Below, piece after piece: positions 11,053 to 25,933 of a stretch of DNA of 64,000 nucleotides. The notes beneath the pieces were generated by a model, which was not told where the DNA came from, did no database searches, and saw nothing but the letters and a program-made list of their open reading frames with translations. Every line of letters begins with the position of its first letter. Positions within the stretch are counted from its first letter, which is position 1. Position numbers and translations under genes: made by a program. The stretch spans positions 1,302,001-1,366,000 of the forward strand of contig OZ005696.1 of NCBI GenBank assembly GCA_963930775.1, in the 5' to 3' direction. The DNA comes from Cliona cf. orientalis (taxonomy: Eukaryota; Porifera; Demospongiae; Clionaida; Clionaidae).

Positions 11053-14000
11053 CTATGATGATGAGCTTGAGGGGAGAGAGTCATCGACAGCTGCGTAGAG
11101 CTTCAGCTTGTCTCCTGTCCAGTACTGCAAGGAAATGGAAATTAAAAGCTACCATTTTTATTGATAATTTTTATACGTAGCACACACACACATACATCGT
11201 ATACGTGCGCTCATGTAGTCGTGAATATCTGCTAAAACGCACGATTTACTGCGGATGAGTTTAATGGTTCATATCATAATACTCCGTAAAAAATTATGGG
11301 TACTGTGAAAAAAGTATTATTTTCCTAATTACACTGCATGCATAGTGTGAAATTTTCCTGCCAGCTCAAACCAAAGAATTATGTTTATATGCTCGTGTCA
11401 AATTTTTGCTTACAGTGTCTGTGATTTGCTTGAGTGAAGACCCACTGGGTAGGCCGACGTATTCGTCACTGCTACCCATTTGTATGTAGAGGCTGTGCTT
11501 CTTTTCATCTGGGCCAGTATCACTATCGTCAAAATTCAGAGCACGAACAGCAGATTCTGTGTGTGTGGGGGGGGTGGGGGGGGGGGGGGGTGGGTGTATG
11601 AGAAAAGGAGGGAGGGAAGGAGAGAGAGAGAATTATTATGGACCTACCATACAATCTGTACGTAACTAAACAACCATTTTCTGTCCACTAACCACAATGC
11701 GTACAGCTCCACACTCTAACTAGGTTACGCGTTGCCCACTACGGAGTGCTCATAATTGGACATACTCTCTGGCCAATTACTACAGCAAGCACATACAGCA
11801 CACCTGCAAAAATCACTATAATATTATATAATTTATATATCACTCACTCTTGGGGGTATCAGAGTCCAACTGTGAGCTAACAGTGAGATACTTGACCAGA
11901 TGAGCAACCGTGCAGAGTTTTGAGGTGACAAGGGTTCGTATGGCCTCCCCCTCCATCGAGGGGTCGTTGGGGTGCGGCCAGATTTGCAGTTCCACTTCTT
12001 CGCTATCGACATCGCTAGGAGCTTGCTCTGGAGGTGGGGTGGCTGTGGACATATATTATACACAGATTATATATAACAACAGAGTATAGACTCTGGGCAT
12101 ATTACATGTGATGCATTACGAACAATTTAATACCCAAATATCTCAAAACAGGAATTTTGTGAAATTTTTAGAATCTCCATCATTATAAAATCATCCAAAA
12201 ATTGCAAAACAGAAGTATATACCCGCAAGGATTAAACCTCTTAATTTTGTAGTCTAATTGCATAAAGCACTATATCTGCAAACTGTGATGACCATAAAAA
12301 TATCACACTGTGTTACAGCTAAGAAAATATTTTTCACGCTTAAAATACATTCAGGAATCCTAGCTACTCTTGCAAGATTTTGCTCATGATAGCATATTTT
12401 TATTAAGATAGACACAATGCAATAGACTGCATGTCATTATATATTAACATACCTTCTTCTGTCTTTACTCTCTTTGCCTCGGGCGATTCACTCTCAGTGG
12501 GCGGGGTTTCAACGGCCTTCCTCTTCCTACGAGGGATCGGTAGCGACCTCCGTGACTGCTGTTGTTTCTCCTGTGAGGGGGCAGTGGAAATTTATTTGGG
12601 GGGTGGGGGGAGCAGCTTTTAAGAGGTACAAAATAGTAGCAAATTTTTTTAAGGAGTCCAAATTTTTGTGGAAAGGAAATGTTGGTTTGATATAATAGGC
12701 ACTTTAATTTCACAAATTGAATTTCTGAGGTTTGGCAACTACCTGCAGAAACCACGAAATTGGACTCCCCAAAGTATTGCTATATCATGGATTGAAATAG
12801 AATAGCATCTTCACTATGATATCGGGAGGAGCCTGATATTATAAAAGTAAAAATTAAATACTGGTGGGAATTAAATTTGGCAGTTGAGTCCCCAAAATTA
12901 ACTGCCCTTGCAAGAATTACTGCCATACTGCAATTTGGCAGTCAAACTTAATGGCCAAACTGCAAAAATTGATTCTATACCAAATTGTCCAGTTACACAG
13001 TAGACTATGTATGCCATCTAACATGCATAGGATGTCTATCATCTAGCACACCCTGAGGGGCAGTAGCGACTTACCTGCTGAGCATTCAGTTCCTCCCTGT
13101 TGGGGTAGATCTATTTCACATGTGTGAGTGTGTGTGTGCACATGTGGTATAGTACATAATAATAATAATAATAGTACTTGGACAATACAAATGTACACAT
13201 GCATTATACAGATGCATATGCATACAAGGATATGGAGTATACCTATATACAAGCATCAGAGAGGGAAAGCAGATTAATTAATATAATATCCTGGTATATA
13301 TCATACTGTATAGCCGGAAATATTGGCAGGAATTAAATTTGGCGGTTGGGCCCAAAATCGCTATTGCAAGAATATTGGCGGATTTAAATTTGGCGGTTCG
13401 GTACAGGATTGCCATACGTATAATAATATTTATATGCGAGTAGGAAATTTTGGCGGATTTTAATATTACAACCGCCAAACCGGCAAATTTAGTTCCCCGC
13501 CAAATTTTCTGGCTATACGATATAGACGACTATGCTAGACATAAAGCTGACTAAAACCACAGCACTAACCACATTAGCTAGCAATATGCAGTAGCCCTCC
13601 AGCTCGTAGGCTATACAACAACTATTGCGCGTGTGGATTCAGTCATGCAACATTCTCGCATTGATTACACCACAAGCTGCCTAGAATTTGCCAAAGTGTG
13701 GGCAGTTTGGATCAAAACATGAAACTGAAAATGTATCATTGGTACAATGTACGCTAAGGGAAAGAAGTTGCAATGAAGTAAACTACATGTACTAGACCAG
13801 TCCCAATCGAGGCCCATTCCAAGAATTCCCAAGGCCCATTCCAAAAAAAGTTGCATTTTTCAGCATGCAACATTGAATTTTGAAGCGCTATATAGAAATG
13901 GGCCAGGGGACGTGACTATATACTACTAAACATGAGATAACTGATTATTGTTATTATTTTCTTACCTTTGCGATCAGTGCGTCGAAATTGGGGTCTGGTC

Positions 14001-17000
14001 TCAATGATCTCTTGGAGACGAGCTTTTTGCGACAGGTTGGACACTCCTTATTGCTGCGATACAACACATACATAATTCATAATTACATATTATTGTACAA
14101 GTGGTTATGTATCAATAATTTTATACACTAGTTTACAGTTTAGAAGAGCAAACCAATAAATATCAGATCTCCATTAAGGAAGTAGACGCTTAAGAACTGG
14201 CTAACCTACATGACATTGGCCATAGCTCATAGCTACAATTATACTTGCAGAGAGCTACCGTAGATCCAAAATTAATGCCATAATATTATTATTATACAAA
14301 GTCATAAGAACCAATCCAGCTAGGTGATGAATGTTGTAACTATGCGGCTACCATTAAATTTGCTACCCACACAGTACAGGTATGCTGCTGAACACGGTCG
14401 TGCAGGGGGAATTGAATTAGTAGTCTGCACAGGATAAATTAACTCTATACCACAAATTAGTGCATGTTAATTATTTTCTCCCTGCCCTGGCCTAATGATT
14501 ACAGGGGCAGGGGAGTAAATTATCTCCAGCTGCCTCATTCACAATACACTGTTGTACTAGCTATGATAATTACATGCAGCTGCACATTCATGCACATAGT
14601 GTGTTATGTTTGAATAGGTAATAGAAGTGTTCAGCAGAGTACTTCACTTACAGAAGTGATTTTATCTACACTACAATGGACGTGCATTATCCACGCATTT
14701 TTGTTTTGTGTGCGTCTGGTGCATGTTGTGTGTGTGTAGCCATTGCACACTTCATGACTCACCCGCTTCGCAATGCAGTAATGATGCACTCCTGACAAAA
14801 CCGATGCAAGCACTGCAAGAGAGGGAGAAGGAGGGAGGGAGGGAGGGAGGGAGAGAGATTATTTCAATTGTATAAATATCGTGGAATTTTGAGATTTCAC
14901 AACTATTTCCACTCCCAAAAGCATGTACATATTACAGTAGCTATCAGGGAAGGCAATCTGTATATCATAACTGCAGAAGAGACTAATAATTTTATACTGC
15001 AGTATAGATCCCAAATGTGCGAAAATTGCCGAACTTGCAATTTCACATGCAAATATGCGACAAAACATGCCGACATCTTTTCCACGAGACCGACATGCAC
15101 ATTTACTGCACTGAGACATGATAACACAGCATGCACAGATCGATGGACACTCCACATATTGCAAAAAAATAGGTGTACGTACTAGAAAAGATTATCGCAA
15201 TGCTTGCGTATACTGAGACTGATGGTTGGATGCCATGGATGTAGCTAACTAAGCAGAATCTGCCATACTATCGATATATGCACACCATGCAGCTACTGTA
15301 CGACTAACGTTATAACATACATGCAATATGAGCATATAAAATAATCGTATGTGTAGAGAGAGAGGAAACCCTTTAGTGGCAGGAATCACTCCCTACCCAT
15401 GATGTGAAACTTGGCTCCAAGTTGGGCGTAGCATAAACATGCACTGACCTGATGTGAGGGGTAGTTTCTCGTAACTATGCAGCTATACAGCTACATAATA
15501 GCTATAGCTACCAGCCCTTCTGCGATCAAGTCCGAGGCCGTAGCATAGTAATTTAGCTTCTTTCCCAGACCCCGCCCCACCTTTTCAATGTTGTGCGCTG
15601 AAAATTGTGCAACTTGAGAGAAGGCTAGTAACTGCCTGGGGAGATGAACGTGCAGAAAGGGCCTGAAGATAAAACTATAGCAGCGAAAAAGGAAACAGTG
15701 ATTTTACGATCCTTTGGAACAGCTAGCTACACGGGCTCAAAACTGCATTCTGATTGGTCAGTGACTGTCACATGATCTTCAGCTGCACCACAAGAGAACC
15801 AAAGATGTCTCAGTCACTGTATAGTTTATTTGCAACTGTCACACAAAAGGAAGTGTGCACATAAACCGACGTGTAACAGGAGCTGCAGTTTGAAGTCTTG
15901 TAGCTAACATTTTGCATCGTCAGCAGATATTTGCACACAGATAGTCATAGCTACAACCGCCAAAAAATGCTAGCACATGCATTGTCTTCCACCAGTGAAA
16001 ATAGTGTGCAGTGTTGAAATATTTAGGTAACGTAGACTACAATAATATTATTACGGATGGCATTAGTGAACCAAAACATTAATCGGATCACTAAATACAC
16101 ATGGCAACTCTCTCTCTCCACTTCATCGATGAATTGATGCAGCGATGCAAAGAAGACGACACTAGACCAACTTTTGTGCATTATCGTGCACCACAGAGTG
16201 AGCAAAATTCTCTCCTCAGTTCACCTGGAGTTTCTAGTATCACACGATTCGGGAAAAGCTCCTCTTTAAATACCATTTTGTTGTACTGTTGATATTCATA
16301 TAGTGTATTAACTACTCTAGCACACAATAAATACACATTGAAAATCTACTTACGTACAGTATGATGTAATGTGCATCATATAATAATAATGTATACGTAT
16401 ATAGCTAGCTACACATGCATTATTCAACAAGACAGATTACAATGGTACACACTTTAACCCCTTGTATTCATGCAGATCTCGTATTGAAAAGATCGTCCGA
16501 AATGTGCTTACCTCTTTCGTAGTTTGGGCATTTCGCATTAGATCCAGGCAGATGGGGCACATCAGTTCGCTGTGCAGCGCTCGTGGTGATATTGCAATCT
16601 TGGTTGTGTCGGATACCATCTCATGCGGCTTGCGATGGAGCTCATAGAGACTCAGTTCTACAGTAGAAGATAGTAGACTCCAATCAGGGCGAGCTACACG
16701 CTAGAATGTGGCCCTAGTTGGATCCAGCAACGCTACTTTATTTAGTTATCGCTGACTGAAGCTAAATATGGGGTGGGTGACTATGTGTCACAGTACTATA
16801 GCTATGGTAGAAAAGGTAGGTAGTAGTATTCCATGCAGATTTTTATCCCTTTATTTCCGCTCTAAACCGTTCACGAACGCTGTTGCTGATATTTTCCACT
16901 CACACAAAGCCGATATCACGCCTTCTCGCAGCCGTCGGCGATCTGAGAAACGGCTAGGAAAATGCCATGAATAACGCTATCAGTATGCACACATATCGGA

Positions 17001-17214
17001 ATGCGGCAGTAAAAATCCGTACCCAGTTGCAACAAAAGGCTCCTTTTCACATCGAACGCGTCCAAAGCTACCTCCTTACGCGTGTGAGGGCTCCGTGGCG
17101 CTGTCCCACCCCGCGATGATCTGGTGGAAGCTTACCCTCCTACGGCTGCATGCACTAGTCCGTCAACGCACCCCAGGTATGAGACGATCCCGATTGTGAA
17201 CTTGTGCCCGACAT
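11053..17214 (-). CDS. RNF2: RING1/RING2 E3 ubiquitin ligase of Polycomb PRC1, complete, 9 exons
   Basis: Minus-strand exons: 17214-17172, 16657-16512, 14812-14763, 14053-13966, 13110-13075, 12570-12453, 12042-11848, 11556-11414, 11124-11053; 296 residues. After a short serine-rich start, [11 protein letters not shown] and [18 protein letters not shown] lead into a C3HC4 RING finger ([17 protein letters not shown]), followed by [19 protein letters not shown], which is almost identical across animal RING1/RING2. The C-terminal RAWUL domain begins at [11 protein letters not shown] and ends with [11 protein letters not shown]. The linker is shorter than in the 336-residue human protein and contains a basic KRKAVE stretch, a probable nuclear signal. 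The family monoubiquitinates histone H2A as the catalytic core of PRC1 with a PCGF partner. The 14-codon first exon was found by the phase-1 TGG|G junction and its match to the vertebrate N-terminus. Confidence 0.94.
13308..13518. mobile_element. Inverted-repeat miniature element in RNF2 intron
   Basis: About 210 bp with imperfect 45-bp inverted ends (TATAGCCGGAAATATTGGC at the left, the reverse complement of TTTTCTGGCTATA at the right) and repeated TTTGGCGGTT blocks inside. A degraded relative with the same TTTGGCAGTT words lies at about 12850-12975. No coding capacity. Confidence 0.6.
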
Positions 17215-17566
17215 TTTCCCGTCAGTTTTCTACAGACGATGTGTAGAATGCAGTGCACTACGAAATCGGCTCGCAGACTCCTTCTTTCTTGTCTCCAGTG
17301 GGCACTAAAGCAACCGACTCCAAGGGCAAATCTCTTCACGTCTCAGATTTTCATGTAGCAGTGCACATTGCACTGCCCAGTAAAATGAAATCGCCGACCG
17401 TATATCCAGGTTATTAGAGAAATCACTTCCGCAGTTGCGCGCGCATGTGCATATAAATTACATGATATGACGTGGTATCATGTGCAAATTAACTATTGGA
17501 GAACATTATGGCAAATATTATCAAGAGAATAATAACATTATTACTACAGAACTTTTATCTGTAAAA
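17215..17566. promoter_or_regulatory. RNF2 upstream region / Beclin 3' flank
   Basis: This 352-bp gap separates the RNF2 start from the Beclin stop, both genes pointing the same way. It is richer in CpG than the surrounding introns (for example GCGCGCATGTGC near 17440), as expected for a promoter. No open frame is supported. Confidence 0.45.
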
Positions 17567-19003
17567 TTAGTCTACGGGAGGCTGCATGCTATTTGCAGCG
17601 ACCCAAGTCAGTGCCCATCGCAAGTTTGTCAGCACAAATTTCAACGCCTTGGTCCAGCGCTCTGGAGTGTTAAATTGTGTCTTGACTGAATAGAATTCCT
17701 TTGCGGGATCACCGATCTTATCTTTGTCGATCTTGTACGGTAGCATGAAATGTGGCTTGCTGTTGTTCTCGATGTGATATTTGAGCTGGTTTAAACAGTC
17801 GAGAAAAGCAATCATCGCCAAGTCGAATTTCGTATCGGTGAAGATGCGAAATGAAGCACTGCTGTACAACGGCAGAATCTTTTTCTTCCCATCGAGGGGC
17901 TCAATAAATGACTGATTTCCGTAAGGTACCAGTTTGAAGCGCTCGAACGTCACACCAGAATGTCGAGCTAGCGTGCTGAGGAGAAAAGCAGTCTGCCCCC
18001 ATGCCGCGTTGATTTCCGTCCAATCAACCTGCACGGTTTGTAGTCGACCGAGACGCAGACCGTTTATCGTACCAAAGTGGCCATTGTGCCAGATATGGAA
18101 AGCACTGTTCAGTATGTTGGTCTTCTTGAGTCGATTCAGCTGCTCTGTTGTGTAGTGTAGCTGATACTGGAGACTCTTCTGTTCGTCCTTGAAATGCAGC
18201 ATTTTCTGCTGATGTTCGTTAAAGTCTCTCCAATACACCTCCTCCTCTTCCTTCAATCTTTTTTCACGTTCTCTCTGCTCCTCCATCTGACGAGCTATGA
18301 GCTTTCGATTTTCCTCAGTTTTGAGGAGTTTTGCTCGCAACAACTCTTCCTCTTTCTGCAGTTTCTCCAGCTCTACATCGAGCTCGGATTCTCCCGCCTC
18401 ATACTCTTGCACCTCTCGCTCCAGGCTAGAGGACATCTTCTCGTAGTGATGTTTCGCTTCTTCCATCTGCGTGATCTGACGATCGTACGAGTCGAGAATT
18501 GCCTCAGGACACTCGGCGCAGAGTGGATGATCAACGTCGGTGTGTTGTGAAAGCATCTTGAAAGTTTCGACTGCAATCTGCACCTGCTTGAACGTCGCAT
18601 TATTTTTCTTATCGGGTCGCAAGCTGCCGTAAATAACGGAGACGGTTTCTCGGCTCGACTGATGACTGAGCCTTCTTCGGTTCACAAGGGGCGAGCTACG
18701 TTCACGCCTGACGGGGGCCAGATCTTGTGCGTCAAAATCCCCCGAGGCCGGGTTATCGTTGGACTTTTCATCCGCCTTTTCCTCAGATCCCCCTGCGTCT
18801 TCTTCCTTCTTTTTTATACTTTCGTCGACGACTTCCGAGTGTTCAGCACCCAACTTCTGTTCGACCTCGTCAGTAACCTCCACCAGGCTTCGCGGATTTA
18901 GCGATTTGTTCAGTTTTATCGGCTGAGCACATTTCTGACACACAAAAGCAACGTGCGTGGTAGTTTTCTCCGATTTCCCACCACCAACAACAGACATCGA
19001 CAT
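17567..19003 (-). CDS. BECN1: Beclin-1 (autophagy, PI3K-III complex), single exon
   Basis: One uninterrupted frame of 478 residues from MSMSVVGGGK. An N-terminal FVCQKC with a later LCAEC forms the CxxC pairs seen in Beclin. Residues from roughly 175 to 300 are a long charged coiled coil. The C-terminal evolutionarily conserved domain is unmistakable: FHIWHNGHFGTINGLRLGRL, VDWTEINAAWGQTAFLL, and the end LRWALTWVAANS. Beclin (Atg6/Vps30) is a core subunit of the VPS34 lipid kinase complexes that start autophagosome formation and endosomal sorting. The frame stays open upstream to 19246, but that extension runs into the opposite-strand snRNP gene and lacks Beclin similarity, so 19003 is preferred. 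Complete absence of introns stands out in this intron-dense window. Confidence 0.95.
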   Translation of the reverse strand: MSMSVVGGGKSEKTTTHVAFVCQKCAQPIKLNKSLNPRSLVEVTDEVEQKLGAEHSEVVDESIKKKEEDAGGSEEKADEKSNDNPASGDFDAQDLAPVRRERSSPLVNRRRLSHQSSRETVSVIYGSLRPDKKNNATFKQVQIAVETFKMLSQHTDVDHPLCAECPEAILDSYDRQITQMEEAKHHYEKMSSSLEREVQEYEAGESELDVELEKLQKEEELLRAKLLKTEENRKLIARQMEEQREREKRLKEEEEVYWRDFNEHQQKMLHFKDEQKSLQYQLHYTTEQLNRLKKTNILNSAFHIWHNGHFGTINGLRLGRLQTVQVDWTEINAAWGQTAFLLSTLARHSGVTFERFKLVPYGNQSFIEPLDGKKKILPLYSSASFRIFTDTKFDLAMIAFLDCLNQLKYHIENNSKPHFMLPYKIDKDKIGDPAKEFYSVKTQFNTPERWTKALKFVLTNLRWALTWVAANSMQPPVD

Positions 19004-19171
19004 CTTGCTCAGTTCGTTCGCTGGGTTGATGACGTAATGTAGCCTACTCCGCGCGCGCGTGATGATGAACATCAAGTGGGCGGGGCTGAAGTTTGTGCGC
19101 GCATGCGCAACGTTAGAGGAACGTGCAGAGATCAGTATAGTGCTAGTGGCCGTATTACAAAGCAAGAAAGC
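19004..19171. promoter_or_regulatory. Bidirectional promoter BECN1 / U1A-type snRNP gene
   Basis: 168 bp between divergent start codons, with a GCGCGCGCGTGATG stretch and a palindromic TGCGCGCATGCGCA at 19096-19109 that resembles an NRF-1 site. No TATA box stands out. Confidence 0.6.
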
Positions 19172-20647
19172 ATGGAGTATCCTCCAAATCAAACGGTGTA
19201 CATTAACAACCTCAATGAAAAAGTGAAGAAAGAAGGTAAATTTCATCGTATAAATATTTTAATAGCTGCATGATTCAAATTATGTGTGTATACAATTTGT
19301 CGTACGAGTAAAGAAATCAATGCTTTTTTTTTTTACCTGTCACACCTCGTTTTTTTTTGTATTTCCTATAGAGCTAAAGAAGTCGCTGTACGCCATCTTC
19401 TCCCAGTTTGGCCCTATATTGGATATTGTTGCTCTAAAGACGCTAAAGATGAGAGGACAAGCTTTTGTCGTGTTTCAAGATATCGCCAGTGCCACAAATG
19501 CCCTGAGATCCATGCAGGGATTTCCATTCTATGACAAGCCTATGGTATGCATTTGTGTAGTTTAGTGTGCAGAAGATCTGCACAATTTTAGAAATCTTCC
19601 TGTTCTGTCTGGAACTTGTGTGATGGTTGGTGTGCTTTAATTAGGATATATCCTCCCACCCTTGTGTTCCCATAAAGATGTATTGTATGTGTGCGTACAT
19701 AATTATGTTGTTGATTGTTGTATGGTGTGGGGCGACCGCAGTACTGGACTGCATTGCACAGCCTCCCTTTCTTTTTCTCCCCCTCCCTATCTAGCGCATT
19801 GCCTACTGCAAGACCAAGTCGGACGCCGTTGCCAAGGCTGATGGCACCTTTGTAGAGAGAAAGAAGAAAAAGACAGAGGAAGGTGTGCTTTAATTGGAAT
19901 ACCATGCACTTTTGTAGGGCGTGTATCAACTACATTTTGATTTAGCAATTCAGATTCATGCCTTGAACCTGAATTTTATCCTTTCTCTCCCTCCCCCCTC
20001 TCTCCGTGTGCAGTTGCTAAGCCAAAGAAGAGTAGGGCCCAATCTGGTGGATCCGGTAAGCCTTGACCAGGTTTCATGCTTGTACACGTGCATCCTGATT
20101 ATAGTACTCCACTCGTCTGTATTTATTATGCTCTTCCTCCTCATAATATACTCGTGCATGTCCACCCGCAGCTCCTGGTGGAGCGCCGACTGGCCGTGAG
20201 CCACCGAACAAGATCCTCTTCCTGACCAATCTCCCTGAGGAGACTAACGATATGATGTTGACAATGCTATTCCAACAGTAAGTGCAGTCCATTCGTCGTA
20301 TAATAATAATAATAATATAGTAGTAATATGGCCAAGACCCCTAACAGGTGCTGATCCAGAAATTGCTACCCTTATACAGGGTGGCTAGTGGACCTCTTAA
20401 AAATCTTTTATGCACAAAACCACTAGTGAAGCCACCCCTCTGAATCAGCTCCTGTGTATCTATAGTGATCCACTTCTTCTCTTCTAGGTTTCCAGGGTTC
20501 AAGGAAGTTCGTTTGGTTCCTGGTCGCAGCGATATTGCGTTTGTTGAGTTTGAGACGGACGCACAAGCGACAGAGGCAAAGAGCTCTCTCGGAGGATTCA
20601 AGATCACACCCACACACGCCATGAAGATCGCCTATGCCAAGAAATAG
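19172..20647 (+). CDS. SNRPA: U1A/U2B''-type snRNP protein (SNF), complete, 6 exons
   Basis: Exons 19172-19235, 19372-19544, 19795-19882, 20014-20055, 20172-20277 and 20488-20647 give 210 residues. Two RRM domains are visible. The first has the RNP2 motif [20 protein letters not shown] and an RNP1 of MRGQAFVVF. The second starts at [18 protein letters not shown] and ends with IAFVEF and the family end MKIAYAKK. A short basic linker (RKKKKKTEE) joins them. Length matches the single SNF protein of invertebrates (about 216) and U2B'' (225) better than U1A (282), so it may serve both U1 and U2 snRNPs. It binds the U1 stem-loop II and U2 stem-loop IV in the nucleus. Intron 5 holds a small hairpin element. 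Confidence 0.93.
20347..20456. mobile_element. Small foldback element in snRNP intron 5
   Basis: About 110 bp that folds on itself: CAGGTGCTGATCCAGA at the left pairs with TCTGAATCAGCTCCTG at the right, and GGTGGCTAGTGG pairs with CCACTAGTGAAGCCACC inside. It fills most of the intron between exons 5 and 6. No coding potential. Confidence 0.55.
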
Positions 20648-21080
20648 AAGACTTGTCTACTGGTTGATAGTCTCATTTTATCTTACTTTTTTCCTTTTCT
20701 TATTAGTACACATACTGTTCAATGTGCATACCAATGCATACATAATATAATAATATATAATGTACAAACCTTTGCTATCCTTGATAGTTGGACTACGATA
20801 ATACATTCGTCTGACTGGCTCTCCCTCAACGATTTGCCTGGATTATACACTAGTGCCAACAACAACAGAATTAAAGAGAAATTACAATAAAAAAAACAAG
20901 CTTCAAAAATACATACACACCAAAAGGCAAGCATTTGGAGTACATTTTTCTGTGCACAAAACAATAATATAGCACACACATAGTTATATATAATCAGAGA
21001 GCACGTACAGAGCATTATATATAACCTTGTAATAGTTATAATTATTATGTGTCACCTATATACTGTGTAGCTAACATGCT
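20648..21080. other. Convergent 3' flanks of snRNP gene and VPS26
   Basis: AT-rich, low-complexity sequence between convergent stop codons. No supported exon or repeat. Confidence 0.5.
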
Positions 21081-23707
<2,627 letters not shown>

Positions 23708-24053
23708 TGTCTTGGAGTGTTGCTAGAGGGTTCTTTTTGCAGGGTATATAGGGGCGATCGATCGATCACTCGTTGAAAAGAAAAATCTGAATATTCAATT
23801 CGCTTTTTTAGAAAAGGGGTGGGGCTATGAATCCAATGCGGACCCAAATCGTGAAATAGAACTCGAGCAATAATAATATATGCGCATGCGTATTCGCATT
23901 CGCATTGGTACATGGCGGATAATCTGTTGTTTTGACAAAAGACAGCACACAGTACAAACAAAAATCAAAGCTAATCAATTTAAAAAAGGCACCACACACT
24001 GTGTATGTGTGTGTCATGTGCATGGTGCACGACTTGCAAATAATTAATAAAAG
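23708..24053. promoter_or_regulatory. VPS26 upstream region / RhoGAP 3' flank
   Basis: Contains TGCGCATGCG at 23881-23890, about 175 bp upstream of the VPS26 ATG, matching the NRF-1-like palindrome seen at other promoters here, followed by a TTCGCATTCGCATTGG run. The distal part is the 3' UTR of the RhoGAP gene. Confidence 0.5.
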
Positions 24054-25893
24054 CTAGTCGACCTCAGGGATGAAGTCTGGATGTTCTATGACTCTAGTCA
24101 TGACTAGTTGCCATCCGAGCTGTTTGCTAGAGTCTGCTAGGTCTATTAGTGGCGGTCTCATCAGTGTGGGCCAGAACACGATGGCCAGGTTGCTGGCAGT
24201 CATCTTGTTGATGTCCTGGTGTTGGTGAACCACGTGGAGGTGCTTGATTAGGTACTTGAGAGTCTTGAGGTTGGGACGTGGCACGGAACCTAGGATCTCG
24301 TGGATTCTCGTCCGCTGTGAGTCTGCGTCTAATGCTGTATAGAGAGAGCGAGAGAGAAAGAATTAAATAATGTTATTTAGCACTTTCCTAATATCATGAA
24401 GTACAAAACACCCCCCCCCCCCCCATCCCACAATACCTACATTACCATAGAGTTATAACAAATACTGTGATCCAATTGGTCACTCAGAGGCCCGAGGCTG
24501 TAGCATCCCGAGCAAAGTGAAGTAAAATAGTGGACCTTCAACTGACCAATCAGATTTCTGACCTACAATACCTACATTACCATAATAATATAGTTGTAAC
24601 AAATACTGTGATCCGATTGGTCACTCAGAGGCCCGAGGCTGTAGCATCCCGAGCAAAGTGAAGTAAAATAGTGGACCTTCAACTGACCAATTGGATCACA
24701 GTATTTGTTACAACTATATTATGGTAATGTAGGTATTGTAAGGTATTATAAGGTATTGTAAGAGTCAGGAATCTGATTGGTCAGTTGGAGGTCCACTATT
24801 TCACTTTGCTTGGGATGCTACAGCCTCGGGCCTCTGAGTGACCAATCAGATCACAGTATTTGTTACAATTATATGGTAATGTAGATCTTGTATGGATAAA
24901 ATAATTATTATCTATAGACTCACAGTTAATAACGAGGACTTTAGCGGCGATGTCATCTGAAATGAGTGGATCTGGGAGGAGTTTGAAGAACGCCTTGAGA
25001 GTGCTACTGATGGCCGCTTCACAGTAGCCCAAGCTGTTGATATCAAGGTTGTGATCTGCAGCAGAGAATAATTCAAGCATTAATTTTTACAATGTTAACT
25101 TTACGACAACTTTGATGAATAGGGGCCTCCCCACTTCAGGACTAAATTCAGAAACCAGCCATACATGGTATATATGGACAACTAAGTGAATAGGGGCCTC
25201 CCCACTTCATTATTACACGATAGTTCAAATGTGGATGGAAGCCCTTACGTTCATCCATTCTTATATATCTATGTTGGTAATAGCTGAACTGTACTAGAGC
25301 ACCATGCAAATCACATGTACATGTACATGTACATGTTACATGTACCTACCTTCATCGTACTTCTCCTGCAACGACATGATGTCTTCCTTCTTTCCAGACA
25401 CTCTGTAGATGCCCTCTGTTGTCAGCCCCTTCTCCTCGATGATCTGCACACACTTCTTCACCAGCAGTGGTACTCCATCACTCTCCACCACAGAGTCAAG
25501 AGGGGAGCCAAAGTATCGCGATCGCTCCTCTTTCTGCAGAACAAGGTACATGTATATGTAGTATAGTCAATGGTTCAAAAAATTAAGCTTCTAAGCTTTC
25601 TATCAAATGGCTGAGAGCAGGGCTGGGGATGAGGCTACAAGCATGCGGTCTTGATAATAGCTAAATGCTAAGTCATGCTGGATACCTACATGTATAACCA
25701 TGAATGCATTTGGCATAATACATGTTATGATAAACAGCTAGACTAACCTTTCCCTTCTTTCCTTTCCTCTCTCTCCGTCGTTTCTTGTCCTCCTGTTGCC
25801 GTCTTCTATCTGCCTCTTTCTGAGCTTTCTTTTGAAGCTTCTCAAGAAGTTTCTGCTGCTGTTTGATGATCTTGAGCTCCCGAGGGGTGAGAG

Positions 25894-25933
<40 letters not shown>

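Noticed and set aside
14868-15185. Overlapping 100-codon frames on both strands
   Set aside because: They lie in an RNF2 intron, show no domain or codon signal, and have no conserved sequence that I recognise.
19004-19246. N-terminal extension of Beclin
   Set aside because: The frame is open but overlaps the start of the opposite-strand snRNP gene and has no Beclin-like sequence.
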